NCBI GenBank assembly: GCA_905220665.1
Contig: CAJNAR010000196.1
Location: 1 to 64,000, forward strand
Source of the DNA: Albugo candida
Lineage: Eukaryota; Oomycota; Peronosporomycetes; Albuginales; Albuginaceae
Direction: 5' to 3'
DNA: 64,000 bases
The position numbers and the translations under genes were made by a program. Shown here piece by piece: positions 35,123 through 47,439 of the stretch. The notes beneath the pieces are model-generated. The model had not been told where the DNA came from and did not search any database. It saw only the letters and a list, made by a program, of their open reading frames with translations. Each line of letters starts with the position of its first letter. Position 1 is the stretch's first letter.

Positions 35123-36369
35123 TCACATTCTCAATAGTACAATAAAATATAGTATTTCTCGCGATTTTATGTATTGAGCGATGCATCTCTCGCACTTTTC
35201 CATGTTTTTGGGGATACCGATAGCAGAATCCCATACTCTCATTCTATTTACTGAAGTCGTTGTAAAATAAGAAGTAATCGCGTATTTGCTTTGCGTAACA
35301 TCGCTGGTATAGGTCTGCTTTTTCTCTGAAAAGGAATCCAAATACTTACTGACGATCTTCTCCATTAAAGGTATCAAAGTATAGTGCCTCTGTGTTTCCA
35401 TTCTCGTGCCAATTGTGACATGATTATGCACATCGTTTTTCTGATTCTCCTGCTCCTTTTCATCTCGTTCGAGTAGATTCAGACCAAATGTGATGACTTC
35501 GTCGACAATTTCTCCGATGTATTCACGCACACACAATTGTTTTCCAAGTATGAAAAGCTTTCTTCAATGGCTTTGGATCTCATGGTGATGAATGAAGTGC
35601 GTGCCTCCTGTCCTAGGGCTTTTATCATCGGTACAATATACAGGAGGTTTTCCAGGTATTCCACAATCGCCACACTTCGAAAATGTTCACTTAAGTGAAT
35701 GAAAGCATCGATCAGACATATTCCATCGGCTAATGCGGAGGGTCTTTCAACAAGTCTAAGTATGTGGGAAATAACATATGGCATGTGCTTGGTGTCTGTG
35801 ATCGATATACTCCCGATTCCATATAGATAAAACATCGCTTGTATATTAATCAACCGCACAGCTTCTTGCAACTCATTCTTTGAATTTGATTCATGTGAGC
35901 AACAGACCCTTGCATATTCTTGCACGATATTTGAACAGGGAGCCTTCATTCCTCGAAACCATTTTCATAGCAACAGCCATCCGGTTTTTTTGACTTTCAA
36001 TTTCGCCATGTAGTACAACCACAGGTGCTTCTATGTCTACATCCAGGCCAGCCTCCGTTTCATTCGTCTCGGCAATATATTCCTCTAGTACCCTATCGCA
36101 GTCTTCTTTGCACTTGCTGAGATAGATCTGAAAATGATTCTTTAGATCTTCTCGGATCATCTGCAGAGACGTTGCACGATGCAGCATGCTCAGGGCAATA
36201 CTTGTTGAGGTTTCCTACAGAAATTGTGTTACTTCAGATCGATTAGTCTGGAATGGGTGCATACCACCGCGAGAGACGTAAAGGAGAGAACATAACCATG
36301 CTCTTCTTCGAGATACTTGACATGACAAAGCTGCTCTGTGACGTTCTTCATTTCTTTTGATTCTGCCAT
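35123..36369 (-). pseudogene. Helical protein relic with intact start and intron
   Basis: The least damaged relic in the block. ATG at 36369; MAESKEMKNVTEQL and EHGYVLSFTSLAV; a 50 nt GTATGC...CTGTAG intron (36264-36215); then ETSTSIALSMLHRATSLQM and KEDCDRVLEEYIAETN in the same frame to about 35950. A one-base shift there leads to NIVQEYARVCCSHES, GICLIDAFIHLSEHFRSV, VPMIKALGQEARTSF and AIEESFSYLENNC (35940-35530), and a second shift to REYIGEIVDEVITFGLNLL and PLMEKIVSKYLDSF (35525-35320). About 400 residues, all helical, soluble, with no transmembrane segment. Membrane-tethering or scaffold subunits look like this; I cannot name it. Two frameshifts make it a pseudogene unless they are sequencing errors. 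Confidence 0.5.
36215..36264 (-). other. Intron in helical relic
   Basis: 50 nt, donor GTATGC, branch-like CTAAT, acceptor TTTCTGTAG; phase 0 junction SLAV/ETST keeps the frame open. Confidence 0.75.
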
Positions 36370-36724
36370 GTCCTTTGTTTTAATACGACAAAGCACGTGT
36401 GTCTATCCATATCGAAGTAAGCACGAAATTGCATGGGTAGAATGGATAAGATACTTCGGTAAATCGAAAAGCATCATCATAGCCGTCTTGTGACGCTATG
36501 GATGTTGCGCGGTCATTGCACCATGTTATTGCGGCACGATATGTCTTCCGAAGTGGATAATTGTTGGATATCACGGTTGCATCAGGGGCAGCCGATTCTG
36601 CTGGTAGTTTAAGCTTGCATGAAAATCTCTTCCAAAACGTCTTGCGTCAGCCCAACCGAATAGTCACGAACGCGAACGTTTGTGGGTATAAACGTCAGAA
36701 TTTGGGGCGTAATGGAGAATGCAG

Positions 36725-37010
36725 TAAGTAAAAGCATAAGATTGTTTTCACACACTCAAAGCTAGACATCAGATCAGCAGGCGACGAAAGTTTCACGGTT
36801 ATGAATGTACGCCGGGATATTTAATACCGCAGGTGATATTAGATGTAGTATTCATAAAAACAAGTGTTTAGAGAGAACTCATTGCTTGTAACTCTTTTAG
36901 TATAAAAGAACGAAGTAAACAAAAGGATAAGGTTGTTATCACACACTTAATCTAGATATCAGACCAAAAAACGAAAGAGGTTTCGTCGTTATAAAGGTAC
37001 GCGAGGATAT
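36725..37010 (+). repeat. Direct repeat pair, ~95 bp, offset ~190 bp
   Basis: 36725-36820 and 36914-37010 share an ordered set of matches: AAAGCATAAG/AAAGGATAAG, CACACTC/CACACTT, CTAGACATCAGA/CTAGATATCAGA, TTTC.CGGTTAT/TTTCGTCGTTAT, GTACGC.GGATAT. Diverged by about a quarter by eye. They lead directly into the ~73 bp satellite. Confidence 0.65.
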
Positions 37011-37017
37011 GTAAGAA

Positions 37018-37440
37018 CTTTGAATCTAGTAGAAACTAGAAATAATCAGTAATTACCGTAATTCTTCAGCAGTGTAATGACTCACTTACTTTAGATCTAG
37101 TAGAAAACTAGAAAGAATCAATATTATTACTATAATAAAATAACAGTCTGATAACTCACTTACATTAAATATAATAGAGAATTAGAAATAATGAGAAATG
37201 TTACCGTAATAAAGAGCAGTCTAATAACTCACTTACTTAAAATCTAGTAGAAAACTAAAAAGAATCAATAATATTACTATAATAAAAAACAGTGTGATAA
37301 CTGACTTACTTCAAATCTACCCTAATCAGAAATAATACCGTAATAAAAAGCAGTGTAATGACTCACTTACTTTAAACCTAGTAGAGAACTAAAAAGAATC
37401 AGTAATATTACTGTAATAAAAAGCAGTCATAGTCACTAGT
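37018..37440 (+). repeat. ~73 bp tandem satellite, about six units
   Basis: The phrase CTCACTTACTT recurs at 37081, 37155, 37228, 37301 (as CTGAC), 37362 and, damaged, near 37432: spacings of 74, 73, 73, 61 and about 70. Each unit also has ATCTAGTAGAAAACTAGAAA, AATATTACT and AATAAAAAGCAGT. AT-rich and noncoding. Function unknown. Confidence 0.85.
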
Positions 37441-38460
37441 CATTAGTAATTGAATCGTCAGTACTGATTCAAAACACCAGATATCGCGAGCAGATTGCAA
37501 TCGATCATAATCAATTTTGCCTCGGAAAGAAGAAGTCCGGCAAAGGTATACAAAACAAAAAAGGCCTGAATTCGATGAAAAGCATCAACGGTGACGAAGT
37601 AGACGCATGTGCTCACGTTTTCCGAAGATGTCATCGTTTCTGAAGCAGCTTGATTCTTCTTGATTCAGCGGGATGATGGCAGTAGACGAAAGAGCTCACT
37701 TTAAGTCCCAATGCTTCTCGAGTTTCAACGCTTGCTATGCCACAACTCAACCTGAGTTTTTATCTGCCTACTGAGAACTATTTAAAGGTCACAGAAATTT
37801 CATTATTAAACAAAAATCTTCTTTTGAATTCTAATATTTCCTATTTTGTAATATTGGGTATGCAGAGGATACATTCGATAAAATTTGCACATTGAAAATG
37901 AAGCGATGCGATAGAAGAATGCTCGTGGATACTAACTCACAATATATAGATAATATCTTCAATTACGTGAAAGAAAGATTTTAATTTAGTATATTCTAAA
38001 TCAAATTCAAAAAATATATATACAATACCTAAAGTTACCGAAATTCATTAATATCATGTTCATGCTGCATATATATACACATCAGAAGTCATGCTTCTGA
38101 AATACAAGTGTAAGACTTTCTATAAGTGCCAAGTTTTTAGTAATCAAAATTTAATATAGCTTCTTTCTCCTACGCAGTCGTGAAAGTAAGTTCAAGATGC
38201 AGCTTTGTGCATGTTTTCTTCTTCTTTCGAACAGTAACAAAACGAAAGCTCATATTGATTCATTACTTAATCTAAAATCAGTAAACGGCTGATCTACATC
38301 ACATGATTATCGTCAGGCCACGAGAGAACCTCATATAGTTACATAACAAATCAATAGCCACCAATTTCAAGCGAACTTATAGCTGCCTATGCTCAAGCGT
38401 ACGTATGGTTTCCTATAATGTTCGGTACGCTTTGGATTAATATGCAATTGGGAAAAACAA
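37441..38460. other. AT-rich noncoding stretch
   Basis: No open frame of note on either strand. Contains a short palindrome-like GAATCGTCAGTACTGATTC near 37453 and many A/T runs around 37800-38060. Probably spacer flanking the satellite. Confidence 0.5.
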
Positions 38461-38464
38461 ATGA

Positions 38465-38689
38465 TTGCAAGATCCCAGCTATGATAAAGCACGTTTGTCC
38501 TTCATTCAAATGAGTGACACCCCTCTTCCACCGGATGCTATAGACAAAGAGAAGGTAGGGCTAGAAAGTCTGATTTATCCGTCCTCTGTATTGCTTCTTG
38601 AGAGTGATGAGACATTCAATGTAATCTCAGGGTATATGTCGAAGGAGCGTCTGCATCATAATATAGTTTTGCGCACTTCACCGAACTAA
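38465..38689 (+). pseudogene. Unidentified short open frame
   Basis: 74 codons with good protein composition: DPSYDKARLSFIQMSD, LPPDAIDKEKVGLESL, YPSSVLLLESDETFNV. Ends at a TAA. No flanking exon or family recognised. Confidence 0.3.
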
Positions 38690-38949
38690 TTGTTCCGATT
38701 CTATTTTATACAACTATCGGATAAAAGATTCTAGTGCACTTGAGAGATGGTGAGCGTTTTCAAACGAACGTTCACTTCTATAAGGCTTCAATTATTAGTA
38801 GACTTGCTTCGTTTTGATTTGTCTTGAAGATTGTACCTCAGAATTTATTTACAACTCTGCGAAGGATAAACGTTGGAATGCTAATCAGATCATTTCCTAC
38901 AAGTCGAAAATGAATGTCAATGGACTTAAAGAATTGGTAGAAGCATATC

Positions 38950-39610
38950 AATGAAGGATGTATCTTAATGACAAGCAAGTATTCGTGAATCGTACCCGTA
39001 CGATAAGTAGGGCAGAAGTCAAGACGATGGGTTCACCGTCCATCACCACAAAAGTGCGTCTGTTTTATTATGGATACCCACTTGCACGTGAAAGACGCAT
39101 CACCACCCCTGCAAACGGTTGTATATCTGGAGGATGGTGGTATGCCGTACGTAATGTAGAATAAAACGATGCCGTGAATCAAACTACCGCAGCTCGCAGA
39201 ATTTTGGACCTTCGTGACGCAAACCACGATTCGGAAGGAAACAGTGAGCATTGGAATGGCTATAGGAAATACACCCGAGTCGCTCTGATTTGTAACTCTT
39301 GCTATAAAATGAAATGAGCAGGGAAAATTGTATTGTACTCGAAGCATAAGCGCCAGTAGCTGCTCTATGCACAACAATAGGCCAATATTTTCAAAACATG
39401 CATGTTTTATAAAATACAGAAAGTACCGCAGTAACGCGGCGCATTTAGTCTTCTCAGCCAGCAAAAACGATCGGGGTAAATTACGAAATATAAGCGCAAA
39501 TCAGGATGTATATAACCGTTATGAGCTTTCACGAGTGATTTTTTTATTACGGTGGCTGCAGCTCTAAAGGTTTCATCTTCAAATTTGGCTTCACCTTTAT
39601 ACATCAAAGG
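38950..39610. other. Overlapping coding-like fragments on both strands
   Basis: Plus strand: DASPPLQTVVYLEDGGMPYV and LAEFWTFVTQTTIRKE (39090-39235) with stops between. Minus strand: a frame of 143 codons (39464-39033) rich in hydrophobic residues, which may be the shadow. No family recognised. Confidence 0.2.
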
Positions 39611-41170
39611 AATCCACCCCGTACCAGCGCAATGGCTTTTCTGTGGTCATCGGAGAGGCTTTGTGATGTATTGACTCAACCACACGTCCTTTGTTTCGGA
39701 GAGATTCAATATCATGATCTTTCCGAACAGGAAACGTTTTTTTCTCAAATTACTCAATGCTCATTTATGTTTTATTTTAATAATGTACGAGTATGAGAGT
39801 TAGTCGGATATGTCATTGCTTTAGGCTTTGAGTAGAACGATAATATTCTTGCTTCTTCTTCGGCAACCGATATAAAGTGTTTAGCGCGCAGTGTCGTATG
39901 CAAAATAAGGAGGATCTGGTTCAATGCGCTACCCATTTTCCGAAACCAAACGAGTAGAGATTATTATTCCAATCTCACGCTCTGATTCACTTGTATGCGA
40001 CGTAATTCTTCTTACTTATTGACGTAGCGTGTAGCGTCACACGAACTATAAATCAGTGATGTTCTCTCTTTTAGTCATTGATTCGCTCATCAGTTTTGTT
40101 TTATGAATTGCTGAGAAAATACTACAAACCAAGTTCATACTGAATGCGGCTTTTCGAAAGCAAATTCGACCGCCAAGCGACTAATTTTCATCCTCACCTT
40201 GACAAAGTCAATACACAGATACTGCTGTCTCATTTCCAGAATAAGAGCTTAAATACGACAATCTTCCAGCTTCTTTGAACTAACGACATTGTCGTTGACT
40301 TGACTTCATCACGTTATCACCAGATTCCGTTTTGTGCTGATATATTATACAGCTCATTATATTCTTGCTGCAAATAAATTCATCATAAATATTTCATCAT
40401 TCAATTACCAACTTTCCATCCCAAACCACGCACCTTTTGTATCGGATGAGAAGGCATAAGCAGTTGCACAAATCGTGGAGATACAATGTGTAGTAAAGCC
40501 GCAGTTAGCCTGCGACTATCGGGAATGTGGAAATATTGATATTATTCGGCAGCTGGGTAAATTTACGGAGTCGAGGGTTTAGCGACGACTTTCTTCGCGG
40601 CAATTCCAGTCGAGCAGCGATGTCCTTGATCGCTGTAGACAGCCTCCTGGATATAACGATAAATCAATGCTTCAAGACATAAGTTGTTCTGATTCGTCTG
40701 TTTTTCGTATCATATCAAACGTACATTTTACACTCTCTTTAACGTTCACAGACTCCATACACCAAAGTGTCTCGATAGATATCTCAAGTAAAAAGTCCAT
40801 GCGTTTAGAAGTTCATTTCCCCGCAAGTTCCTGTGCGCATTCCGTCAATTCCTAATATTCTTTATCGATACTGGTACGCTCGCAAACCATAGCGTTTTCC
40901 TGTATTGAGTTGTAGATAGCGTCCCTGTCGTCTAAATATCGACGTGATGTCGCCGTCTGATAATGAAGGTAATACAATTCGCCATTTGTTAATCGATTTG
41001 CTTCAGGTTCTTCCCCATGCGGTTACATTTTGCGATTAGGAGGTCGTTGCGTTGGAACATGATGAGCGCATGTACTAAATTATTTATCATCTCTAATGAA
41101 AATGACGTGAGCTCCCATACTGAGCCATGACCGGACTGCGCGTTGAATAAGTTTTGAATCATTCATTTGC
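39611..41170. other. Fragmentary region, no clear gene
   Basis: Plus strand 40143-40277 (RLFESKFDRQATNFHPH, LDKVNTQILLSHFQN) and minus strand about 41170-40860 (LIQRAVRSWLSMGAHVIF, GELYYLHYQTATSRRYL) are coding-like but interrupted. The minus piece lies just 3' of the MCM5 relic and could be a neighbouring gene. Confidence 0.2.
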
Positions 41171-41174
41171 TCTT

Positions 41175-41665
41175 CTAGAAGCAGATACTTGAGAAAAGGT
41201 GGCCTTGAGTGCCGCCGTATCCAGTTTCCTTCATGGTCAATACAAGAAATAAACGTATTGTTTCTCGTACATGAGCTCTGATCGTGTCATCAAGAAGCAT
41301 CATTTTCGCCAATGAATCCGAGAGTTTGACCAACACTTCAAGCTTTGTCACTGTAACGGAAAGTGTTTTTTCTGATACCCGAAATTGTCTGATGTCATCT
41401 AAAACTGTCACGGAGAAATCTTGCGAGTTTCGAGCACGACCTTCGTGATGAACGTTCAATGTGCCATGATAGATATTCGCTATTTGGATCGTTGACATTA
41501 AAGATGCCCTCACGTTTGTCATTGCCGATCACTCGATTAGACGTTGGGTTCTTGTGAATCAAACGCAAGACGCAGCACTCAATCCCCTAACCAATTTTCA
41601 ACCTCATTCTATGTGTGAAAGTATGACTGCGTTCTGTCATTCGCGTACATGATCGTTATTTCTCG
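41175..41665 (-). pseudogene. MCM5: MCM5 replicative helicase C-terminal relic
   Basis: MCM5 is one of the six MCM2-7 helicase subunits. Minus strand: ILMVREI (about 41655), resembling the FIVRD strand after the arginine finger, then LDDIRQF, TVTKLEVLVKLSDSLAKM and HVRETIRLFLVLTMKE (41410-41230). The last two blocks match the MCM5 C-terminal domain (family form 'TVRQLEA..RISESLAKM' and 'EAIRLF..STM'). The intervening helices and the whole ATPase core upstream are lost or unreadable. Stops between blocks. The C-terminal helix motif 'STM' favours MCM5 over other MCMs. Confidence 0.6.
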
Positions 41666-41669
41666 AACC

Positions 41670-43370
41670 ATGAGGATTGTGTAGAATCTTGAAAGAGTAG
41701 TTCATACGCGTTGCGTAAATCATCATAACATTAGTTGAATAAAAAATACAGCGATAAGCGCCTACCTATATCTATAAAAAAACTTCGACATGCTTGAGAC
41801 CATCACATCGCTGCAAAAGATAGGCTTCTTGTGTCACCGAATTACTAGTAAATGTTCCAGTTCTGATAAGTCACTGGCCGATATATGCAATGCAAGCGGA
41901 TAAACTTGATGATATGGAATACGTCACATATACAGTATCAATGCATTGTCACGGGAAAAAGAAAAATGCAGTTGGAAGTATATTCCGGCGCCTGGCATCA
42001 AATTATATCACAAGGGCAACTTATCAGTCATACATTATCAGTTTCTTCGTTCGATATTGGAGTTAGAAGGCCATAAATTAGAGGAGCTTACCGAGAGGCT
42101 CCAATAAATTGTATCTCAGCAACCAAATGTTTTGTTCTTTTCTACCTTCCAAAACTTGAGAGAAAACTCCTTTATTACATCAATAAAATCGTTAAAGCCG
42201 TTTCATTCAGCCTTCCTGGAGGTGGAACGTCGCATTAGGATTCATTAGATGACTTGTATCTATATAACAAGATATTCATGATGTGAAAAAGCGACTTTGC
42301 CAGCGATAACTCAGTTAGATACTATGGGAACAATCTATTGTCGATTACGTAACTACGAAATGGATCTAAAAATAAGGTTGTGGCTCTTCCGCAGTAGTAC
42401 GGTAACGCTCCTGTGTATAAATTTTAGATTTTACTTGATCTCGCAAGATAAGAATTGTTTGATAAATATAACGGCAGTCGTATTCTGTCATCTTGCATCT
42501 CTTCTGTGCTGACATACGCTGCTTCAATCTTGTCAATGAAAAAGGATGGAATCTGGCTTCATCCTACATGAGGAGCGTGATTTTTATCAGCTACGTAGTT
42601 GAGCTTTTTCTCATTTGAGGATATACGTTTACAAGTCATCCCCGGTGGATCCCAATCGGACATAGGACTGACGATCATGCTGGCAATTAAATCATCAAGA
42701 AATACTCGAGAAATAACTATAATGGTATAGACACATAGAATACACCACCCATTATGATAACTCATTTATAGATCATTTTTAGCCAGTTTCTGTTGTCCCC
42801 GTCCCGTCATCATTCCCGCAGGCAAAGAATCACATGCATTTGATAACTACTGCTCCATACATAGCTTGATACATTGGCGAATATTCATTATGGAATAGGC
42901 TTATAATATTCTCTCACTCGCATGTGTTGAACGAATGTTCGAATATTGTATCCCTTCCATAGCTAAAAGATGCATGGATAACCACATGTCATCAGCATCA
43001 ACGGCATAAGCGGTTTGGTGTAAATGGACATGAAAGTGAATAAGAAAGCAACCTCCTCGTAAAAATGAACGGAAGTTGTCCAACATGATTAAATTTGATC
43101 GTGAAAATGAAAGCAATCTTGCACCATATAATTAGCTGTTGATAGATTACCAGAAGTTACTGCCCGACCATATAGCGCTTCGGATAATTTGACCACGTGC
43201 TTACAAAGATATTCGCCAACATTAACGCACTTTGAATGTTTGGTCATAGGTCACAATTTAACGTTACATAATAATGTTGTGGAGTGTGTCATCACCAGTT
43301 GCTGATACTGTCGAGTTCACTGCAAGACCATTTTTCGACGCAGGATTTTTAGCTATAGCAACTGGTGTGT
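41670..43370. other. Long stretch without recognisable gene
   Basis: Only short open frames (41885-42076, 42297-42512 plus; 42765-42559, 43116-42901 minus), none with conserved features or consistent strand. No repeats or RNA genes seen. Confidence 0.35.
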
Positions 43371-43381
43371 ATTCTTGAAAC

Positions 43382-44450
43382 ATGATATTTCCCTTATGTG
43401 ATAACCCAGCAATAATATCAATAAAAGGTTTTGGGGTTTCTTACTATATATCAACGCATCTAGAATGTCCTGTACAGGTCACCGATCAATATAACGGTTC
43501 CTTCACCACATACTTAATCTATTCTAGGGACCCACATCAGATTACCACTTTTCGCAGAGAAGGTTTGATGGACAAAGACCGTACGGCTCGTGATAAAAAG
43601 CAGTGTACTGGGTGATCATTTGGATGAATAAGGATTTTGGGCAGTACAGCTTCTTGCGTTTGGAAAATGAATGACACGAACTGCTACATTACACAGAATT
43701 ATGTAAGACGCTTTTACTGTGTGTATGAGCGAATGCACCAGCTTGACTTCTTATTGGAGTATTTCGACCATATGGCCCTTTTATCGGCAGAGAGTATGTA
43801 AATATGGTCCCGGCATCATCGACTGAAGGTGCGAGCACTATTTGCAAGAGAAGAAGGTTGCAAATTGAATTTGATTCTCCTTGAACCTTTGAGAAGGATG
43901 GAAGTGTGATAAACCAAAAAGATAACTCCTATAACATGCGGCTTGTTATTCGTTGTGATCGTTAAAAAACAACAGAGAAAAAGTAGAAAAATCGCACAAA
44001 TCCGATTCGATCTTGATAAATCAATTATGGCGAGCACCTTTGCAAGCAAAAAAAGAAACAGAAATCATCCATTCAGTCCAACAACTTTGAACATATATGG
44101 ACCTCATTGGAAACGATAGATGGCCATAATATTGTACGGAGCGGAGACTTCCACCAGATATCGTAACGGAATTAATGACAACGAGCAGAAAGAATCAAGC
44201 TTGAATTTTCTATTCATTGGATCCACTGGGTCAAGCCGTCCTTTCAGTACACTTGGTCTATAATTATGTCCCATTCCTCGTCCTCCACGAGCTGTATAAA
44301 CTCGCAGTCCGAGCTGTGTAATACGCCACCCACCGACGCTCATATCCTTGCAATCGTCTCACCTGATCCAAACGGACCAGGAAGAGATCTTTTTTTAGAC
44401 GCGTAAATCGTTGGCAAAGCTGTGAACCAATGGATTGGAGTGACATTCGT
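43382..44450. other. Fragmentary coding-like region
   Basis: Plus 43382-43615 is an open frame without motif. Minus 44446-44220 contains a glycine-rich PGPFGSGET stretch (about 44375), P-loop-like but with Glu in place of the Lys, followed by SDCEFIQLVEDEEWDIII. This may be an NTPase relic; no family could be chosen. Confidence 0.25.
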
Positions 44451-45780
44451 CTGGAGCTGACTCAGCAATTTTCACATGCAAGGTCTGCAGGATTTCGAGT
44501 CGAAAAAGTGGTTTTGGGATTCAATCTTGTCGGTCTTACAGAGACGTACAGCTCTTGTTATTGTGTTCTAGATACGTTGGGACATTCGTACGAGCAAGAT
44601 CGTGTCGTGTAGCACTCAACATTGCTTTTTCGTTGGTGCAGCAAAGAAGCAAGGCATCTGACGCTGTAATACTTTCGCAAAGTGAGAATATTAAAGCTAG
44701 TAATTGGTTTATAAGCTTTGTCATAGAAGGTTTTTTTCGCAATCAAATGAATTCTATTAGCGGAATGGGCGCTGCTGCTACTAAGCACGTCGGTCGAGAC
44801 GCAGTAAATACGCTTGTTAGGGAACCTTTTAAGACGACCGTAGCCAAGTGGAACCCGTCACGTATCCTTTTGAGGTGCAAAAAGCATGGAAGGTTCAAAG
44901 AAGTGAGATGAGAGGTAAGAAACAGCCTCAAAGCGTGCTGGAAAACAATTTGATGAAAATGCATAGAGACATCTTACAGCAGATATAACGAATTGACTTC
45001 ACTAAAAAGTAGAAGACCTTGAGGTCGGTGGTCTGAATGTAGCGGTAACCATCGATAAAGTATGTCTTGTAGAAAATGATGCCGATTTTCGAAAGACTGC
45101 TGACAAACATCGTACCAGTGAACACGCAGTAGACGACTGCATACAGATGCCAAAAGATCGAACCGCCGCTTTATCGTCGCATACAACGCCAGAACATACT
45201 CCGGGACGACTGATATTCGAAGAACTACGAGTATTGCTAAAGTTGCATCACGAAAATAAAGCTACATGGACCGCGCCACGTCGGTCCACCGAAAGTGATT
45301 CCTTCGTCGTCGAACGAGGCGTACCTGCATGGCGTATGGTTCCTTCGATAATTAGTGCCATTCGACAAATATATTCAGAAACAACTACGGCCAATTGTGT
45401 AATTCAACATTTGATCGACTTTTTCACGATTTTTGAAGAGAAATGACAATGCAATCGACAATAGTTCCGGGCTTACGAGCTTCTATAGCACCCGAAGTAG
45501 TCGCGAAAACCGACAAATCTATCACTCTTCATGCGAGCAAACCCGCAGATACCGATGAAAATCTAAACGTTTAAGTGGTACGTCGAAAACGTTGCATTTT
45601 TGCTTTATGAACTAGCATTCTTGTACAATTACAGGGATATAGTGATCACAAACACGTCTATTACTTATGGACTGCGTCACAACTCTTCAATTCGATGATT
45701 TACGTCGCCAAAGGTCTACTGTCCAATACGGTACAAAATCCAATGGTTGAGAAATGGCAACACAAGCACCCACTTCTTTG
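44430..45780 (+). pseudogene. Unidentified multi-piece relic
   Basis: Plus-strand pieces: FRVEKVVLGFNLVGL (about 44490), NQMNSISGMGAAATKHVG (about 44745-44800), EDLEVGGLNVAVTIDKV and HAVDDCIQMPKDR (45012-45160), GRLIFEELRVLLKLHHEN and WRMVPSIISAIRQIYSE (45201-45380), HVYYLWTASQLFNSMIYV (45655-45715). Coding-like but broken by stops; whether they belong to one gene is unknown. No family recognised. Confidence 0.3.
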
Positions 45781-46139
45781 ATAGACGTATGCTTTCAGGA
45801 CACGTTCGGTGGACACGAAGAAGGATCTATGCAGCGAATGGTCTCCATTGATCCCGTATGTTCGCACTTCACTGTATTGAGTGTGCTTTCATCCCTTGGT
45901 ACTCGCTTACCACCTCGTTTCCTTATAGGAGAAGGAAGATGTCAAACGCTCCGGAACTTCTTTTGAACATGGCAGATTTCAAGACAATAGCTCAATGCAC
46001 AATTCAAATGATTTTTGAATTTGGAGCGCTTCGGATGAAAAAGAAAAAAAAATGATGCTACAGACTCAAATCACCAAATTGACAAGCATGTAGGTGCAAG
46101 GTGCATTGTCTAATTAAACATTCCAAAGTTGGGATTATA

Positions 46140-46860
46140 TCAGTATGGTTGGTCCTTCACGTCAAAAGACGGATGAAGGGATAAGAGGGAAAGTGAAAAG
46201 TCATGAAGACATGCTGTCAAGACGTCGAATTATGGACATCAGGATGCAGAATCTTTATTCAGAATTGAAAGACCAAGCTTGCGCGCTTGCAGCTCTGAAA
46301 GGCAACGATGTCAAGACGAAAAGATCTTTCCAGATATTTTGGATGAGCAAGAACATTTACAGAAGATCAAGAATGCTGAAATTATGAATGATATGAAAAA
46401 TGCCGAAGAAATGAAGCAATTTCGGGAGACACTAAATCAATATTAGACTATGAAGCGTCTTTGAAGGGAAATAAATTGAATATCATGGAAAAAGAAGACG
46501 AAGTGGGATGATTGATGGCAGACTGCAACCTTATAGTCCAAGAACAAGCTGAAGTTGCTCACGCAAAACGAATGAAGCCCGAGGATGCTCTTATTGAAGC
46601 TAAAGATTCTTTGGAACAACAACTGGATATTGATTGATACGTACTTATCGCAAGAGGTCACTCGCTGGCGTGAAGAAAATTTCCATTTAAGAATCAAATC
46701 GATGAGACAGATTTAAAAATCGTTTTGGTGGCACATGAAGAAAAGAACTGGCAACTGCGCCGCTCTTTAGGACGTGCATAAAGATGAATATAAATGCGTG
46801 CGAACTTGCGTAATCCGCAGTGGAAATCGGTATAGAAATATTGTTCAAGGCAGCAATATT
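46140..46860 (+). pseudogene. Coiled-coil protein relic
   Basis: Plus-strand, mixed frames: KVKSHEDMLSRRRIMDIRM and NLYSELKDQACALAALKG (46193-46309), DEQEHLQKIKNAEIMNDMK and NAEEMKQFRETLNQY (46343-46445), NLIVQEQAEVAHAKRM and DALIEAKDSLEQQLDI (46529-46635), QEVTRWREENFHLRIK (about 46650). Charge pattern and heptads fit a long coiled coil, cut by stops at about 46446 and 46638. No family recognised. Confidence 0.45.
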
Positions 46861-47439
46861 TCTGTGTTGTCGTAAAAGGAAAGAAGCTATACGGCTCTTC
46901 TCCAAGGCTTAGAGTGGAGACCTTCGCGTTCTAAGTATTTCGTTCGGCGTGGAATGTCGCGATTAGAGCCGTCGCCGGTCATTGTGCTCGCCTCACGAAG
47001 AAATATGTCACGGAAGTAGTCCAGAATAGCTGAAGAATGGCTGTCATTCTTTCGAGGTGATCGATGCAAAGGTTGCCGGTATCGGAAAGTGTGAAAGAAC
47101 TTCTGCTGTTCGTTCACTTTCTTGTTTGCAAAAAAAAGAGCTATATCAGCTACAAGAGCACAAACAAATTACCAGACGTAAATTCAAGGTCAATACTGCT
47201 ACTTGTATTGTTTGTGTCTTCCTAGTTTGTTGCTAGATCCGAAGAATATTTGGTTTACCTTTTTTCTTACTTTTTTCTGCTATAACGGTTTTACTTTTCA
47301 AAATAGATACCCAGCGCCCACACATCTTCTTCCGTCGAGCTTTCATAGAGAATAGTACAACGGTTACACTTTACAACTACAGATTGATGCGCTTGTACTG
47401 ATATCATTACCTTTTTGAACATGATCAATAATTCGAAAG

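Larger units (their letters stand above)
34688..35180 (+). pseudogene. Rhodanese / mercaptopyruvate sulfurtransferase relic
   Basis: Two-domain rhodaneses move sulfur from thiosulfate or mercaptopyruvate. The N-terminal domain is readable: TPQKAKALLDSS and VRFVDSLW (34705-34775), 55 nt intron, YLHKNRNAKEEFHKERI and NAKFF (34832-34895), a small frameshift, MLPT at 34917-34929, 60 nt intron, then PSAFKNPMTDLGITQDD, GGHDCFSPARCRWMFKYYGH and VHILN (34990-35138). This matches the family order WYLP...AKEEF...HMLPT...LGI...WMF..FGH. A frameshift and lost residues before MLPT (no FDID motif) show decay; the C-terminal catalytic domain is absent. Its 3' end runs into the convergent minus-strand helical relic. 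Confidence 0.75.
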
